Shown here piece after piece: positions 13,147 to 14,321 of a DNA stretch of 14,321 bases; position 1 is the first letter of the stretch, and every line of letters starts with the position of its first letter. This DNA is from an uncultured Bacilli bacterium. Lineage in GTDB: Bacteria; Bacillota_I; Bacilli_A; RF39; UBA660. The notes under the pieces are model-generated. The model worked only from the letters and a program-made list of their open reading frames with translations. It made no database searches and was not told the origin of the DNA. The position numbers and the translations under genes were made by a program. The stretch is taken from the NCBI GenBank assembly GCA_947625395.1, contig CANQOD010000013.1:1-14321 (forward strand), in the 5' to 3' direction.

Positions 13147-14321
13147 TTAAAACGATTCTGTGGATGGGAGAAGAAGAATTTGACCAATCTGTAAAAGATT
13201 ACTGGTTAATTGATTGAGTTCTCGAATGGCATTTACGGTTGTACCATAAGTACGAGCAATCTCCCATAGGCTATCGCCTGGTTGAACGGTATAAGTGATT
13301 GGCTTGGAACCTGTAGAAGTCGTTGGAATGGTGAGGATTTGACCAATCTGTAAGAGATTACTGGTTAAGTTATTCGCAGCTTTAATGTCCTCTACAGTTA
13401 TTTTAAATAAACGTGCTATGCTCCATAAACTATCACCACTCTTGACTTGATAGGTTGTACTAGAAGCAGGTGGAACAACACTATCCTCGTCTTCTATCTC
13501 TGTATCCGTATCTGTATTTGTACTTTGTGGGACTTGCAAAGTCTGACCGATTTGTAAAAGATCACTGGTTAGGTTGTTCAATCTTCTTAATTCGCTGACT
13601 GTTGTATTAAAAGCTTGGGCAATTGTCCATAAGCTGTCTCCTCGTTGAACAACATATGTTTGTGTCATCTCTGGTACTTTCATAGATGTTGGAATTTGTA
13701 AGATTTGACCAATTTGGAGAAGATCGCTAGTAAGATTGTTATAAGTTCTTAACTCTTGTACAGAAATACCAAAATCTCTTGCGATACTCCACAAGCTATC
13801 GCCTTTTTGAACAGTATAGGTGGTATTTTCTGTTTGTGGTGGTGCTTCTTGTGCCGATATTTTTAAGACCTGGCCAATTTGTAAGAAATCGTTCGTTAAA
13901 TTATTCAAGTCCCGTAGTTCTTGTACTGTAATCCCAAATTGACGAGCAATACTCCATAAACTATCCCCTCTTTGAACTGTATAATAATTTGTTGCTGTAC
14001 CTGTTGGTGGTGTATAGGGATATCCACCATAATTCGCAACAGCACGAACAACACCTTCAACGTAATTAAGCAAATCATTTTGTAGTCGAACTTGGTCATT
14101 TGGATTATCAATAAAACCATATTCTAATAGTAAGGATTGTGCTGGACTCGTATCTCTGATAATAAAGTAGTAGTCTTCTAAAGGATTTTCTGGAAGACGT
14201 CTTTGATAATATCTTCTTGTAACTTGTCCTTCTTCACCAATTGCTTCTAAAATATTTCTTGCAAGAGTACTACTATTGCGAAGTGCGTAAACGACTTCAG
14301 CACCTTCGCCACCTGGCGATA
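13147..14321 (-). CDS. N-acetylmuramoyl-L-alanine amidase with five LysM domains (5' end outside window)
   Basis: The enzyme cuts the bond between MurNAc and the stem peptide. The minus-strand frame stays open from the TAA at 13147 to the right edge, about 390 residues. The first part is the C-terminal half of an Amidase_3 domain: YALRNSSTLARNI, then SLLLEYGFIDN, whose Glu is the usual catalytic one. The N-terminal zinc ligands lie beyond the window. Five LysM peptidoglycan-binding repeats follow (13986-13858, 13821-13693, 13659-13531, 13455-13327, 13296-13168), each with GDSLW and LLQIGQ-like ends; a Thr/Asp/Glu linker (about 13525-13460) separates the third and fourth. A signal peptide is expected but not visible. 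No clear terminator follows. Confidence 0.92.
   Translation of the reverse strand, partial: SPGGEGAEVVYALRNSSTLARNILEAIGEEGQVTRRYYQRRLPENPLEDYYFIIRDTSPAQSLLLEYGFIDNPNDQVRLQNDLLNYVEGVVRAVANYGGYPYTPPTGTATNYYTVQRGDSLWSIARQFGITVQELRDLNNLTNDFLQIGQVLKISAQEAPPQTENTTYTVQKGDSLWSIARDFGISVQELRTYNNLTSDLLQIGQILQIPTSMKVPEMTQTYVVQRGDSLWTIAQAFNTTVSELRRLNNLTSDLLQIGQTLQVPQSTNTDTDTEIEDEDSVVPPASSTTYQVKSGDSLWSIARLFKITVEDIKAANNLTSNLLQIGQILTIPTTSTGSKPITYTVQPGDSLWEIARTYGTTVNAIRELNQLTSNLLQIGQILLLPSTESF
13168..13986. repeat. Five tandem LysM-coding repeats of about 130 bp
   Basis: The amidase gene carries five repeat units spaced 160-205 bp apart. The DNA itself is repeated: a 32-base stretch at 13178-13209 recurs at 13337-13368 with a single mismatch, and related copies lie near 13533, 13695 and 13860. 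This points to duplication or gene conversion between units. Confidence 0.8.

Noticed and set aside
13168..13986. CRISPR-like array from regular repeats
   Set aside because: The repeats are protein-coding LysM units of about 130 bp in one open frame, not short direct repeats with unique spacers.
13147..14073. LysM protein starting at the TTG at 14073
   Set aside because: The same frame stays open to the right edge and the upstream part encodes Amidase_3 motifs, so this is not the start.
13905..14120. Minus-strand 71-codon ORF
   Set aside because: Alternative frame inside the amidase gene, with no ribosome binding site and no recognisable motif.

Overview
The window is a stretch of ordinary chromosome from an AT-rich, low-GC Gram-positive bacterium of the Bacilli type. 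The evidence is Gram-positive gene content (RNase Y, RecU, DnaD, GpsB, class A PBP), a type B RNase P RNA very like that of Bacillus subtilis, strong AGGAGG-like ribosome binding sites, sigma-A-type promoters and intrinsic terminators with T tracts. The cell has a peptidoglycan wall. Genus cannot be read from the sequence. All fourteen stop codons of the main genes are TAA or TAG; none is TGA.

Layout, left to right. Positions 2-49 hold the 3' tip of a + strand gene, probably RNase J, which converges on rny (RNase Y, minus strand); terminator hairpins lie between them. Next, all on the minus strand, come an unrecognised 262-aa gene with a degenerate zinc-protease-like HALAH motif, recA, pgsA, a rodZ/ymfM-like gene, the RNase P RNA (rnpB), gpsB and a possible 39-aa ORF. 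A divergent promoter region at about 5880-6060 follows. On the + strand are an unrecognised 218-aa gene, recU and a class A penicillin-binding protein (ponA/pbp1A). This converges on nth through a strong bidirectional terminator. The right end is again minus strand: nth, dnaD and cca (reading order cca-dnaD-nth), then HU, and the C-terminal half of a LysM-containing N-acetylmuramoyl-L-alanine amidase that runs off the right edge.

Two gene neighbourhoods known in B. subtilis, ymfM-pgsA-cinA-recA-rny and dnaD-nth-ponA-recU/gpsB-rnpB, lie side by side here, joined at rnpB/rodZ; cinA is absent. The genes fall into three themes: RNA metabolism (RNase J?, RNase Y, RNase P RNA, Cca), DNA replication, repair and packaging (RecA, RecU, Nth, DnaD, HU), and envelope growth and division (PgsA, RodZ-like, GpsB, PBP1A, amidase). 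I see no mobile element, CRISPR array, tRNA or defence system. The most interesting leftovers are the two unrecognised genes, the very tight gpsB-rnpB-rodZ packing, and palindromes at the recA and HU promoters.
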